Shown: positions 26,093-35,247 of the stretch, one piece after another | How positions within the stretch are numbered: the first letter of the stretch is position 1 | How the letters are laid out: each line of letters opens with the position of its first letter | Source of the DNA: Lysobacter sp. 5GHs7-4 | GTDB taxonomy: Bacteria > Pseudomonadota > Gammaproteobacteria > Xanthomonadales > Xanthomonadaceae | DNA: 64,000 bases | Assembly: GCF_021284765.1 (NCBI RefSeq) | Contig: NZ_CP089924.1 | Span: 4,358,001 to 4,422,000 of the forward strand | Direction of reading: 5' to 3' | Translations under genes and position numbers: made by a program | The notes under the pieces: generated by a model | The model's input: the letters and a program-made list of their open reading frames with translations, nothing else | What the model was told of the DNA's origin: nothing | Database searches by the model: none

Positions 26093-29000
26093 CCGCAGCT
26101 CCCCCATTTGCCATGGTCTACTTTTAGACCTTGAAGAAGTAATTCGACATCTAACTGCGACACCACAAAGGCCGGACCAGCGCCGTCCCTTCTAGCCATT
26201 ACGGTGTTTCGACCCGGTCGCCCCTCAACATTTCCGGGAAACCCAAGGAGATCGTGGCCCACCTCATGAGCGTAGACAGACCAATCGAAGGTTGTCCAAG
26301 ACCGGCCGTCACCAGGATTTGGCACGTGCCAACTGTTCATGGTTATAGCGTCTCCAGGCCCAGGTACATAGTGATTTATGCGAACTCGTACGGCGTTAGG
26401 GTCCCCCCTGCCGTCTGTAATTCTTAGTCTTACGTGGTACTCCCCGACTACGCCAGTCCAGTCCTTCTGCGCCTCTCGGAACGGACGAGCTGCTGCCTCA
26501 GGAGTTACGCCTGGGCCAATTTCAAAGTTGATTGGCTGGGAGATTGCGATCTTGTTCCCATCTCTGCACACGCGCGCTCTTAAGCCAAGAAAATCAGAGC
26601 TGCTTAGGGGGGTTGCACTAGCATAACCATAAGTACTGATTCCGCCCGCCAGTCCAATCGGATCAGACTGCACATACTGCCCACTCCCGGGATCGTAATC
26701 CCGGAAGTAGTTGTAATTCAGCCCACTAGCCGCGTCATACCGCTGCCCCGGGAACCGCATGTCCAGCACGAACGCCGCGCTGTCTAGGTCCGGGTCTTGA
26801 TTCGGCGGGCTGTTGCCAAACGCCTCGCCCTTCAGTTCCCAGGTCCAGATCGCCACGTCGCGGGTGCGGTCGATGACGGCGCGCGGAGTGCCCAGGTGGT
26901 CGGGTTCGATGTAGTGGAGTTTCTGGTTGGCGCCGGCGCCGGCCAGCAGGCCGACCGGCAGGTCGTCCAGCCAGATCGCTTGCTGTAGGACAACGCCGTT
27001 GGTGTCGTAGTCGCCCAGCCAACGGCCGGATTCGTCGTAGACGGTGTAGGTGTTCACTGCCGGAGTGCCGCCGCTGCCGTCGGGATTGCTGGCGACGGCT
27101 GGGATGGTCGATAGCACGCGCTCGCCCAGTGCGTTGTACGAATAGCTGCGCACGATCGTGCCGCTCTGCTGCACGCTGCGCAGGCGGTCGTCTTCGCCGT
27201 AGTTGAACTGTTTGGCCGTGCCGCCGATGGCCGTGGTGTTGCCCACGCCGTCGTAAGTACGAGCCACACCATCCACCGAGCTGAGCCGATGGCTGTTACT
27301 GGCGTATGCGAACGGCTTGGTATAGCCGCCGTGTAACAGACTGGTTCGGTTGCCGGTTGCGTCGTAGGTGTAGGTCTCGATCGGGGTACTACTGACACCG
27401 TCGCGCAGGATGGTCAGGCGGCCCAGGTTGTCGTAGTCGTAGCGGGCCAGGAACGCGCTCTGCAGGCCGTCCTTGAGTTCGGTCAGCTGGCCGGCGGCAT
27501 CGTAACCGTAGTGCAGCGACAGGCCACCGCTGGCGTTGTCCTGAATCGTGGCGGGCCGGTAGTCCAGATCGTGCTGGCGCGCCAGGGTGCGGCCGTTGCC
27601 GTAGACCCAACCCACGGCCGGGCCGAACGGGGCATAGCCGGCTTGGTTGAGCAGCACCATGCGGCTGCCGCCATTCGGGGTCACGCCGACTTCGGTGATG
27701 CGGCCCTGGGCATTGCGCACGTAGTCGACCACCGCGCCGTCGGGGTAGTTGATCGACTTCACGTCGCCGGCGGCGGTGTAGGTGTAGTTCACCACAAAGA
27801 ACCGACCACCGACGATCTGCATCTTGGTTTCGACCTGGCCGAAACGGTCGTAGCAGTAGCGCATCGTGGCGCCGAAGTTCTTGTTGGTGCCGGTCATGCG
27901 ACCGAACGCGAACGCGGGATCGTCCCCGCAACCGGTGTTGAAGGTGTCGTACTGGTAGACGATGTCGTTGCCGCCGCTGGTGGCCAGCATCGACACCGAA
28001 GTCAGGCGATTGAGGGCGTCGTAAGCGTAGGTATGCGCCTGCGCGTCGTTGGCGTCCAGGCGGCTGCCGAGGTTGCCCGCGCTGTCGTAGGTGTACGCGG
28101 TGGTGCCGGTGTCCGGGCTGACCAGTTGGGTCACGTCGCCGAAGCCGTTGTAGGTGTAGCCGGTGTTCAAGCCCTTGGGATCGGTGACCTGGGTGACCTG
28201 ATCCAGCGCGTCGTATTGATACGTGGTTTCGGCGGCGATGCCGCCCGGGTCCTGCACCGTGCGCGAGATCCGGTTGAGCGGGTCGTAATCATGATCGACC
28301 ACGCGGCTGAGCGGGTCGGTGACCAGGTTGGGGTTGCCGTCCGCATCGTAGGTGGTGCCGGTGATGTGGTTGCCGGCGTCCTTGTGCTGGGTCTGCTCGC
28401 CCAGGCTGTTGTAGAGACGCGACAGCTGCCGGCGCAGCACCGCGCCGCTGTCCTTGGTCTCTTCCTTGATGCGGTTGCCGGCCTCGTCCAAGGTGTAGTG
28501 GATGGTATTGCCGGCGTTGTCGGTCACGTCGGTCAGGCGCTGCGCGGCGTTGTAGGTGAACTGGACGTAGCTGCCGTCGGGCTGGGTCAGGCGCTGGACC
28601 AGGCCGGTGGCCTCGTAGATCGCACGCGTGATGCGGTCGTCGGCTTCGCTGGCGGCATTGGGGCCGCGCACCTTGGTGGCGATCAACCAGCCGCGCGGGT
28701 GGTACTCGTAATCGGTGACCACGCCGTTGATGTCCTGCAGCGACAGCACGCGGCCTTGGGCGTCGTACTGCAGCACCTCGATGACCTGCCCAAGGGCATT
28801 GGTCGTCTTCCACAAGTCGCCCTTGCGGTGCGGGCAGGTGGCCGGTGCCGATGCGCAGCTGGTGTCATCGCTGGGGTAGTAGGCGTAGGCGGTGACGTCG
28901 TTGAGGTCGGTGCGCGGGCCATCCACCGATTTCAGCAGGCCCAGCAGCGGGCAGGTGCTGTTGCTGGCGGCCACGTCGGCGGCCTCGCAGTAGGCGTAGG

Positions 29001-30891
29001 CCGTGGTGCGGGTGGCGTTGGTGGCGGTGTCGCGCACGGTGATCGCGGTCGCCTGCTGGCGCGCGTTGCGGGTGATGCGGGTTTCGCGGGTGCCGGTCAG
29101 GGTCATCAGCACGCGGTTGGTCGCCAGCTCCGTGCGCTGCTCGGTGGTGCGCGCCTGCGCGGTGCCTTGGGCCTCGGTGACCGTATGCGCGCTGACCAGC
29201 AGGCCGGAGACGGCGTCGGTGAGCTCAGCGTACTGGTGCTTGGCGACCGTGCCGTTGCGGTCGGTGACGGTGTCGATGCGGCGGCGGAAGTCGGTGGTTT
29301 CGGGGTAGTAGGTGTAGCTGAGCGTGCCGACGCCGTTGTTGACGGAGGCGACTTTGCGCGGCGCGCCGCTGGGCGGCGTGGCGGTGAGGGCGTAGACGTT
29401 CTCGCGGTCGATCGCGTTGGTGGCCTTGACCGTGCCGTTGGCGTTGTAGTCGATCAGCAGGCCGCCCCCCGCGTCTTGCAGCTCGCTGAATTCCACGCGG
29501 CTCTTGGCGTCGTAGGTGTAGCTGCTCAAGCGGCGGCCGTCCTCGGCGGTGACGCCAGTCAGCAACATGGGCGCATTGGATTGGCTGTAGTGGTAGCCCA
29601 GCTGCGCGCCCCCGGGATACGTCGCCCTTTGCACTTGCCCCAGCGAGGTGTAGCCGTAGCTGGCCAGCACCGTGCCGCCGGAACTGATCGACGCCACCGG
29701 CGCGGCGCCCTTGCCCGAGGCATAGGCGAATTCCAGCGCGCGCCCGCTGCTGTGCGCGATGGTCGCCAGGCGCTTGAGCGTGTCATAGCTGTAACTCAGG
29801 AACGTGCCGTCGTCGTAGCGCTGCTCCAGCAAACGGCCTTCGGCATCGAAGGTCAGCACGCGGTCGGCGCGGTAGAGTTTCCATTGCGCACCGGAGGCGA
29901 GCAGGCGGTCGCCGCTGCCGTCGGTCGCCTCATAGGCGGCGCCGACGGGCTTGTAGGCGACGTGCGCGCCGTTGCCCTCGATCAACCCATAATGCAGCGT
30001 CGAATTGCCGCTGGCCGGGTCGATGCCGATGGCCAAGCGGATATTGTGCGAATGCGTCCAACCGCCGCCGAAGCCGCTGGCGGCCGCCGAACCGCCCGAG
30101 TGGTAGCTGCGCTGAAAGCTCACCCAACCCAGGTCGAAATCGCGCGTGGCCTCGGTCTTGGCGCCGCTGGTGGTCTGGCAGCCTTCCTCCGACGGGCACA
30201 CGCGCGGCGGGTCGCTGGCATAGACCATCTCCGAGCCCGGCACGCCGGCGCAGGCCTGCTTGGCGGCGCTCCAGGCATGCACGGTGATGTTGGGGCATTG
30301 AATGGAGCGGTTGCGCAGGATCGAGCCGTTCTCGTTCGTGCTGGTGCAATTGCCGGGCGAGCCAACCGCGTAGCTGGCGGTGTAGCTGGTGTTCTCGTTC
30401 AGGCTCTGCCCGTTGTCCCAACTGCTGTCCACCTGCCAGTTCGGCGACACGGTCACCACCGTGGACGCAGGACACCCCTGCCCCGTGCTGTCCGCGTCCA
30501 GGCGCTGCTTGATCTGGTCCACGACCATCTGCAGCGTCGCGTTCGGCTGCGGCGGGTCGAGCAGGCTGTGATGGCTCCACTCGCCCACCACCGGCGGCAC
30601 CCGTTCGAACTCGTACTGGTAGATCGTGCGGTCGCTCAGCACGGTCTGCTTGGTCACTTCGAAACTAAAGGGGCCGTAGGGCAGCGAGGCGGCATGCAGG
30701 CTCTCCAAGTCCTGTTGCACGGCGCGCTCGTTGGTATGCGGCCCGTTGAACGCCCACGGACTGACCCACAGCTGCCCGACCTCCTGCGCGGCGGCGGCGC
30801 CGCTCAGCCCGCACAACGACGCTAGCGCGACCGCGGCCCAGCGCATGCGCGCAGCCATGGTGCGGCGGTGGCCCATTCCTACGAAACCCAT
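26080..30891 (-). CDS. Sec-exported RHS/YD-repeat polymorphic toxin with zincin-like C-terminal tip
   Basis: The ATG at 30891 follows AAAGGGGATGGT and gives 1603 residues. A signal peptide (RMRWAAVALASLCGLSGAAAA) ends near residue 43. Near 230-300 lies a DUF6531-like entry (TRDFDLGWVSFQRSYHSG). Dozens of YD repeats follow to the RHS core (DHLGTPRAVID ... YVQSDPIGL). The last 160 or so residues differ from the core and carry HEVGHDLLGF with His1542-Glu-x-x-His1546, a zincin zinc site, so the tip is probably a metallopeptidase toxin. No PAAR, VgrG or other T6SS part is present, and the signal peptide suggests surface display instead. A lipoprotein gene overlaps its 3' end. Confidence 0.88.
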   Translation of the reverse strand: MGFVGMGHRRTMAARMRWAAVALASLCGLSGAAAAQEVGQLWVSPWAFNGPHTNERAVQQDLESLHAASLPYGPFSFEVTKQTVLSDRTIYQYEFERVPPVVGEWSHHSLLDPPQPNATLQMVVDQIKQRLDADSTGQGCPASTVVTVSPNWQVDSSWDNGQSLNENTSYTASYAVGSPGNCTSTNENGSILRNRSIQCPNITVHAWSAAKQACAGVPGSEMVYASDPPRVCPSEEGCQTTSGAKTEATRDFDLGWVSFQRSYHSGGSAAASGFGGGWTHSHNIRLAIGIDPASGNSTLHYGLIEGNGAHVAYKPVGAAYEATDGSGDRLLASGAQWKLYRADRVLTFDAEGRLLEQRYDDGTFLSYSYDTLKRLATIAHSSGRALEFAYASGKGAAPVASISSGGTVLASYGYTSLGQVQRATYPGGAQLGYHYSQSNAPMLLTGVTAEDGRRLSSYTYDAKSRVEFSELQDAGGGLLIDYNANGTVKATNAIDRENVYALTATPPSGAPRKVASVNNGVGTLSYTYYPETTDFRRRIDTVTDRNGTVAKHQYAELTDAVSGLLVSAHTVTEAQGTAQARTTEQRTELATNRVLMTLTGTRETRITRNARQQATAITVRDTATNATRTTAYAYCEAADVAASNSTCPLLGLLKSVDGPRTDLNDVTAYAYYPSDDTSCASAPATCPHRKGDLWKTTNALGQVIEVLQYDAQGRVLSLQDINGVVTDYEYHPRGWLIATKVRGPNAASEADDRITRAIYEATGLVQRLTQPDGSYVQFTYNAAQRLTDVTDNAGNTIHYTLDEAGNRIKEETKDSGAVLRRQLSRLYNSLGEQTQHKDAGNHITGTTYDADGNPNLVTDPLSRVVDHDYDPLNRISRTVQDPGGIAAETTYQYDALDQVTQVTDPKGLNTGYTYNGFGDVTQLVSPDTGTTAYTYDSAGNLGSRLDANDAQAHTYAYDALNRLTSVSMLATSGGNDIVYQYDTFNTGCGDDPAFAFGRMTGTNKNFGATMRYCYDRFGQVETKMQIVGGRFFVVNYTYTAAGDVKSINYPDGAVVDYVRNAQGRITEVGVTPNGGSRMVLLNQAGYAPFGPAVGWVYGNGRTLARQHDLDYRPATIQDNASGGLSLHYGYDAAGQLTELKDGLQSAFLARYDYDNLGRLTILRDGVSSTPIETYTYDATGNRTSLLHGGYTKPFAYASNSHRLSSVDGVARTYDGVGNTTAIGGTAKQFNYGEDDRLRSVQQSGTIVRSYSYNALGERVLSTIPAVASNPDGSGGTPAVNTYTVYDESGRWLGDYDTNGVVLQQAIWLDDLPVGLLAGAGANQKLHYIEPDHLGTPRAVIDRTRDVAIWTWELKGEAFGNSPPNQDPDLDSAAFVLDMRFPGQRYDAASGLNYNYFRDYDPGSGQYVQSDPIGLAGGISTYGYASATPLSSSDFLGLRARVCRDGNKIAISQPINFEIGPGVTPEAAARPFREAQKDWTGVVGEYHVRLRITDGRGDPNAVRVRINHYVPGPGDAITMNSWHVPNPGDGRSWTTFDWSVYAHEVGHDLLGFPGNVEGRPGRNTVMARRDGAGPAFVVSQLDVELLLQGLKVDHGKWGSCGCEW
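26639..27271 (-). repeat. RHS core direct repeat, copy 1 (inside the full RHS gene)
   Basis: This is the 3' part of the RHS core in the full-length gene, nearly identical to 24754-25386. Crossover between the two copies would remove the zincin tip, its immunity gene and the palindrome, and join the M15-type tip in frame, because both copies keep the same reading frame within the repeat. Confidence 0.85.
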
Positions 30892-31346
30892 ACCATCCCC
30901 TTTCCGTTGGTGGTGCTGCGGGAAATGCGGTGAACCGGTTCGGCGCATCGACGGCGGCGAAGGCGCCGCGCGCGGTCGATGGTGGTGCAGTAAAGGGCGA
31001 TCAGCGCGGGCTGCGCGAGCGCGGCAGCCAGCAGCCTGCGGGCGAATTCGGACAGCGCCGCGACAAACGCGCGACGCGGGCGCACTGTGCGCCTAGCCGT
31101 TGCGACAAGGCCTGCGGCGTAGGCCGGGCCGTTCCACACTCCGTATGCATCACTGCCTAGCTCCCCTGTGGGCTGCAGCGGTTCCTGCGTGTCGCTGCGC
31201 GGGACGGGCCCGGGTGCGACGCGAAGCCAGCTTCTCCAGTGCCGATAGCGGCGTCAAGTGCCGCCACCCGCCTCGCAACTTTAGGTTTCGAACCGCTTTA
31301 AGTGTGCCGACGGATCGCAAGCCCGGGCGCAAGGTCGCGCACCTGC
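30892..31346. other. Intergenic stretch upstream of the RHS gene
   Basis: No credible gene is seen on either strand. The stretch separates the RHS start from the end of the ankyrin-repeat gene, both on the minus strand, so the part near 30892 should hold the RHS promoter. I could not identify convincing promoter boxes. Confidence 0.4.
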
Positions 31347-33005
31347 CTAGCGCCCGCCATGCGCCTTCAGCCACGCATCGACCCGAGTCCATCGGTTGTA
31401 GTCGACGTACCTTTGAAAGTCGCTCAGCTTCGACGGGTCCGTGCCTGCCTGTAACAACGTCAGCGCGACCTCCTCGTCCTGCGCACCACCCAATGCCGGC
31501 AAGCCGAACCGGCCGGGCGCCGACGGGTCCACGCCCTGATCCAACAGGTAACGCACCAGTTCCACATCGCCGGCCCGGGTCGCGTTGTGCAGCAGCGTGT
31601 CGCCGCTGGCCCCATGGGCCTTGAGATCGCAACCGCGCTCCGCCAACCATCGCGCGATACCCACTCCGTCTATCGACTGCTTCGGATAGGCGTACTGCTG
31701 ATGCAATTGCAGAGACACCGGCACCCGCTTAGAAACCGGCTTTTCGCTATCGGCGGAAGTGTCGAGAAAGCTCAACGAGGGATACGGCCTGCCGCCCGCC
31801 GCATCCCACACACGCTGCACGGCCGCCAAGCGGCCGCCGGCAACGGCGGCGGCGAAGGCTTCGTCCAACTTGCCCGGGTCGGTGCGCCCTTGCGTTTGCA
31901 GCGCGCCGTCGGCGATCAGCGCCGTCGCCAGCGCCACGTGGCCGCGCTTCAGGGCCGTCATCACGATCGGCTCGGCCGGGCCGGCACCCCATACCGTCTC
32001 TTGGGGCGTACGGCGGGCCGGATCGGTGGGCGTACCCAGCGCGATCAGTTCCAGCAGGGCCGCTTCCTTTTGGTCGCCATCGCTCGCCACGGCGCGCGCC
32101 AGCAGATCGGCGCCGGCCGTGGAGGCGAAGTCGAAGCCTTCCGACTTCAACCGCTGCACGGCCTCGGGCGTCAACTGCAGCCACATCTGCGAGCGCGCTG
32201 CCTCGTCGACTTCGCGCTCGAACGCCGACACCGCACGCGGCATCCCCGCGCGCTCACCGACGTAGTCCTCGATGACGTGGGTCTGATCGCCCAAGGTCAG
32301 GCTCAGCACATAGGTCGGGTTGTCGGTGATGCGCGCGCGATAGCCCGTGCGCAGCGACCACAGATCCTTGGCGCGCAGGCTGTCGACCAGCGCCGCCACC
32401 CGCTCGGGCGGCACCCGATAGGCATGCCGGCCCTCCACATCGACGAAGGCACTGCCCTCGTAAACGGCTTGCCCGTCGCCGCGCAGCTCGACGCGGTAGC
32501 TGGGGCAGTCGCCGAAGCAGGGGCCACGCGTCAAGACGATACGCACTTGGTCCAACGGCACCACCGGCAGCGGGCGTCGCTGCTGCGGCCGCTCCTCTTC
32601 GGCGACATCCTCGGTCAACACCGCATCGACCGCCTGCCCGTCGCGCTGGAACGGCCGATAGCGCAGGCTTTGCAACAGCGCCCGTCGCGGCGCACTCAAC
32701 GTCTGCGTCCTGCCGAACTCGTCCTGATCGCCGTAGCAAACGACGCGGCCGCCCGCATCCACCCGCACCGTCAGCTCGAAACCCCACCAGCCGCGGGGCA
32801 TCGCCGTGCCATAGGGATAACGGATCGCCGGCGCATCGGATAGGCGGTGCGCGGCGACCTCCTCCGCACTGGGCGAGTACCCCATGCGCTGCGCCACCTT
32901 GCACGCCGGAATGACCGACGCCGTCGCCACGCGGGCAGACGGCGCCTGCGCCGTCGTATGCGACACCGCCAAAGCGACCACGGCCGCAAGCACCCACGCT
33001 TTCAT
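31347..33005 (-). CDS. Exported protein with DUF6438-like and ankyrin-repeat regions
   Basis: The 552-residue product has a signal peptide (AWVLAAVVALAVSHTTA). Around residues 150-260 the pattern VRIVLTRGPCFGDCPSYRVELRGDGQAVYEG resembles DUF6438, whose C-x-G-x-C-P-x-Y core is distinctive. From about 330 on there are degenerate ankyrin repeats, clearest at GDTLLHNATRAGDVELVRYLLDQGVDPSAPG. It is probably a periplasmic binding or scaffold protein. Nothing ties it firmly to the RHS locus apart from adjacency and orientation. Confidence 0.78.
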   Translation of the reverse strand: MKAWVLAAVVALAVSHTTAQAPSARVATASVIPACKVAQRMGYSPSAEEVAAHRLSDAPAIRYPYGTAMPRGWWGFELTVRVDAGGRVVCYGDQDEFGRTQTLSAPRRALLQSLRYRPFQRDGQAVDAVLTEDVAEEERPQQRRPLPVVPLDQVRIVLTRGPCFGDCPSYRVELRGDGQAVYEGSAFVDVEGRHAYRVPPERVAALVDSLRAKDLWSLRTGYRARITDNPTYVLSLTLGDQTHVIEDYVGERAGMPRAVSAFEREVDEAARSQMWLQLTPEAVQRLKSEGFDFASTAGADLLARAVASDGDQKEAALLELIALGTPTDPARRTPQETVWGAGPAEPIVMTALKRGHVALATALIADGALQTQGRTDPGKLDEAFAAAVAGGRLAAVQRVWDAAGGRPYPSLSFLDTSADSEKPVSKRVPVSLQLHQQYAYPKQSIDGVGIARWLAERGCDLKAHGASGDTLLHNATRAGDVELVRYLLDQGVDPSAPGRFGLPALGGAQDEEVALTLLQAGTDPSKLSDFQRYVDYNRWTRVDAWLKAHGGR

Positions 33006-33281
33006 TGCACCCCCATGAGATTCGAACCCTTGCCGCGCCTAGCCACCGCCCATCAACGCGGGCATACCACGTCCCGGAGCGAAGCCTACCCGACCGCCAG
33101 GCCTTAACCGCCCCAAAGAACGCGGCCCCTGTATGCGACAACGCCCGAGCACCGCCGGAGGGGTTAGCGGGCCTACTCAAGCTGGCGTCCCAATGAAACC
33201 ACCTAGTCGTCCGATGAAGCCGGCTGGCACGGGACGCAGCTCGCATGTGCCAGAAAACACCATTGGTAAATAAAAAATACA

Positions 33282-33596
33282 TTCCGGAAGGCGGCCAGTG
33301 CTTTCCGGAATGAGGTCTCATCCTTCCCGATAGCGCCCGATAGCTTCCGGAAGGACTCGCGCGCTTTCGCCATAGCGATCCCGCCCTTCGCGAATCGGTC
33401 GGAGGGCTTCGGGAAAGACTCATCGGCTTTCCGGAATGCGGCGAAGGCCTTCGTTTAGCCCACGGCGCTTTACGCGAATCCCCGCGCGGCCTTCCGGAAG
33501 GCCGTCGATGGCTTCGCTAAGACCGGAAAGACCTACGCGAAGCCGGCAGCGGCTTTCGCGAACTGAGCGAGCCCTTCGGCTAAGGCCACGAAGGCT
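33282..33596. repeat. Array of 15 degenerate 21-bp repeats in strict phase
   Basis: Fifteen successive units start at 33282, 33303, 33324 and so on every 21 bp to 33576. Each begins with a form of TTCSSGAAKG and ends in a GC-rich half; typical units begin TTCCGGAAGG, TTCGCGAATC or TTCGGGAAAG. Units differ at up to half of their bases, yet no insertion or deletion breaks the phase. Read on the plus strand in that frame, they give heptads like F-R/A-K/N-x-x-x-A, but with stops in units 9 and 14 and no start codon. It occupies most of the gene-free stretch 33006-33606; the rest shows nothing. Confidence 0.75.
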
Positions 33597-33606
33597 AAGC
33601 GCTGGC

Positions 33607-33894
33607 TCAGCGCGCCTTCCCCACCCGGCCCCGCTTGCGTCCGTCCCCCTCGTCGTCCGTGCCGTAGCCCAGCTTGGCCTTCATGTCGCGCAGGGCCTGC
33701 CGCCGGTCCGGCTCGGCCAGCAAACCGAAAGCCAGGATCGCCTCGGCCAACAAGTCGTTGTCGGCGTAGAAGTAGGCGACGGAGACGCCGAGGCTGCGCG
33801 CGTGCTGCCGCACCAACACCTCAGCTTCGTAGAGCGCGGCATCGGCCTGCCTGACGTTGGCCGGATGGGATTTGTAAGCGGTGGCTCGGGGCAT
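33607..33894 (-). CDS. Small hypothetical protein, resembles the tail of XRE-type regulators
   Basis: The 95-residue product starts with ATG after CGAAAGGAGTCGGCG, a good ribosome site. RQHARSLGVSVAYFYADNDLLAEAILAFGLL resembles the segment after the helix-turn-helix in phage-type XRE regulators, but no complete HTH precedes it. The C-terminus is basic (GDGRKRGRVGKAR) and could touch nucleic acid. It is monocistronic and lies next to the 21-bp array. Function unknown. Confidence 0.65.
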   Translation of the reverse strand: MPRATAYKSHPANVRQADAALYEAEVLVRQHARSLGVSVAYFYADNDLLAEAILAFGLLAEPDRRQALRDMKAKLGYGTDDEGDGRKRGRVGKAR

Positions 33895-34020
33895 CGCCGA
33901 CTCCTTTCGGGGTTAGATCGGATCGAGCCTAAACCATGAAGTCGAATAACCCATTTTGGGGTAGATCAAGTACGCCCCGCCGAAAATTCAAGCCTGACAC
34001 AAATTGAAGGGCCCTTGGCA

Positions 34021-35163
34021 TCAATACTCATCCTCAGGCCCGTCACTCATCCAATCGGGCTCAATCTCTCCCATGCGAATGCACTGAGTCGTGGGAACAA
34101 GCTCTACACTTTGCACCTCAGCCACCCCACTGCTTCTATCAATATCGAAAACGAGGATCGCCTCCACATCAATTTCTTCAGATATTTTGAATTGACCACC
34201 ACCCATAGAGATGTATTCCCTATCGATGCCATCCCACTTTTCGAATGACGCGCTTATCTCAACGTCGGCAGACACTGTCAAGTACAGTTGCGCGGTGATT
34301 TCTCTTTCGGAAGAATCGATAACACTAAAATACTTCTTTCCTCGAAAATCCCTAACCTCCACAAGACTCAAAGAGACGTCATCTATATCAATATCATAAT
34401 GAAATTGTGAATCTGCCTCGATATCAAAATCTACAACAGAAGCATTCTTGTCCAACTCCACCTGAATTAGCGATAAAACACCCTGAAAATCTTTGCCCTG
34501 CATCTTTTCGTTCAAAATATAGCTATCTGACTCAACTTGAAAGCATGACAATGCTTGCGCCAAGTCATCAACCCGAATCAACCATTTGGACCGATCACAG
34601 TAAGCCCTCCAATCGCCATCAGCGCTCACTACAATTATCTTTTTTTCACACCTTCTGCCCCACTCCTCAAGAGATGTTAGTGCAAACGCATCTGGAAATT
34701 CATTCTTCTTATCGCTCGAACTCCCAAACGGCGGGTGAGCTGAAAAGTAACGACTAATTATCTCTGCGACATCGCAAAAGCCATCTGATTTAACGACGAC
34801 AGCTTCTGTGACCTCAAGAAATAGCGCCATACGACTCTCGACCGCTTCTTGAGGAGACTGCTTTTTCAGCAACCCTTCGATTGACTGGTCTTGAGCCGCT
34901 CGATCTACGTTCCAAGCGTTAGACAATTCTTTCATTGCCCTCTTCAGCTTAGCCAAGCTGTTGGTCGCATCATCAAGCAGGTTCTTCCTTACCTCTCCTA
35001 CGACAATATCGCTAAGAATGAGGTTCGTAGTTGCTCCACTGAACTGGCGAAGCCTTTTCAGAACACCATGCTCGAAGCCCCAATTGCTGCCTCTGAAATA
35101 GCTTGTATCGATAGACACCCCTGCAATCTCACCACTCTCTACACGACGCCGCAGATCGCTCAT
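34021..35163 (-). CDS. PIN-like nuclease-domain protein (DUF4935-like), low GC
   Basis: I chose ATG at 35163 (AAGGTTCA ribosome site), giving 380 residues; a GTG further up is possible. The N-terminal 190 residues look like a PIN fold: VSIDTSYFRG with the first catalytic Asp (about residue 19), ILSDIVVGEV with a Glu, EFPDAFALTSLEEW with the third acidic cluster and IIVVSADGDW with the last Asp. The C-terminal half is an acidic, beta-rich domain of unknown role. PIN proteins are metal-dependent RNases. GC is clearly below that of the genome, so it is probably horizontally acquired. It is divergent from the next unknown gene. Confidence 0.75.
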   Translation of the reverse strand: MSDLRRRVESGEIAGVSIDTSYFRGSNWGFEHGVLKRLRQFSGATTNLILSDIVVGEVRKNLLDDATNSLAKLKRAMKELSNAWNVDRAAQDQSIEGLLKKQSPQEAVESRMALFLEVTEAVVVKSDGFCDVAEIISRYFSAHPPFGSSSDKKNEFPDAFALTSLEEWGRRCEKKIIVVSADGDWRAYCDRSKWLIRVDDLAQALSCFQVESDSYILNEKMQGKDFQGVLSLIQVELDKNASVVDFDIEADSQFHYDIDIDDVSLSLVEVRDFRGKKYFSVIDSSEREITAQLYLTVSADVEISASFEKWDGIDREYISMGGGQFKISEEIDVEAILVFDIDRSSGVAEVQSVELVPTTQCIRMGEIEPDWMSDGPEDEY

Positions 35164-35247
35164 TGAACCTTCAACAAGTTGTTGGCTACCTTTCACCACA
35201 CTCCTCCCCAGTGAATCGTCCAATATCTCGCTGAACTGACAGCCCGC

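Noticed and set aside
27511..30825. Very long open frame on the plus strand opposite the RHS gene
   Set aside because: It is a GC-driven shadow: its composition is low in complexity, with no domain or ribosome site, while the minus-strand frame has clear RHS motifs.
26080..30891. T6SS-delivered RHS effector
   Set aside because: No PAAR or VgrG domain and no chaperone gene are present, and the protein starts with a signal peptide.
33282..33596. CRISPR array
   Set aside because: The units are contiguous and all different by substitution, with no constant repeat alternating with unique spacers and no cas genes nearby.
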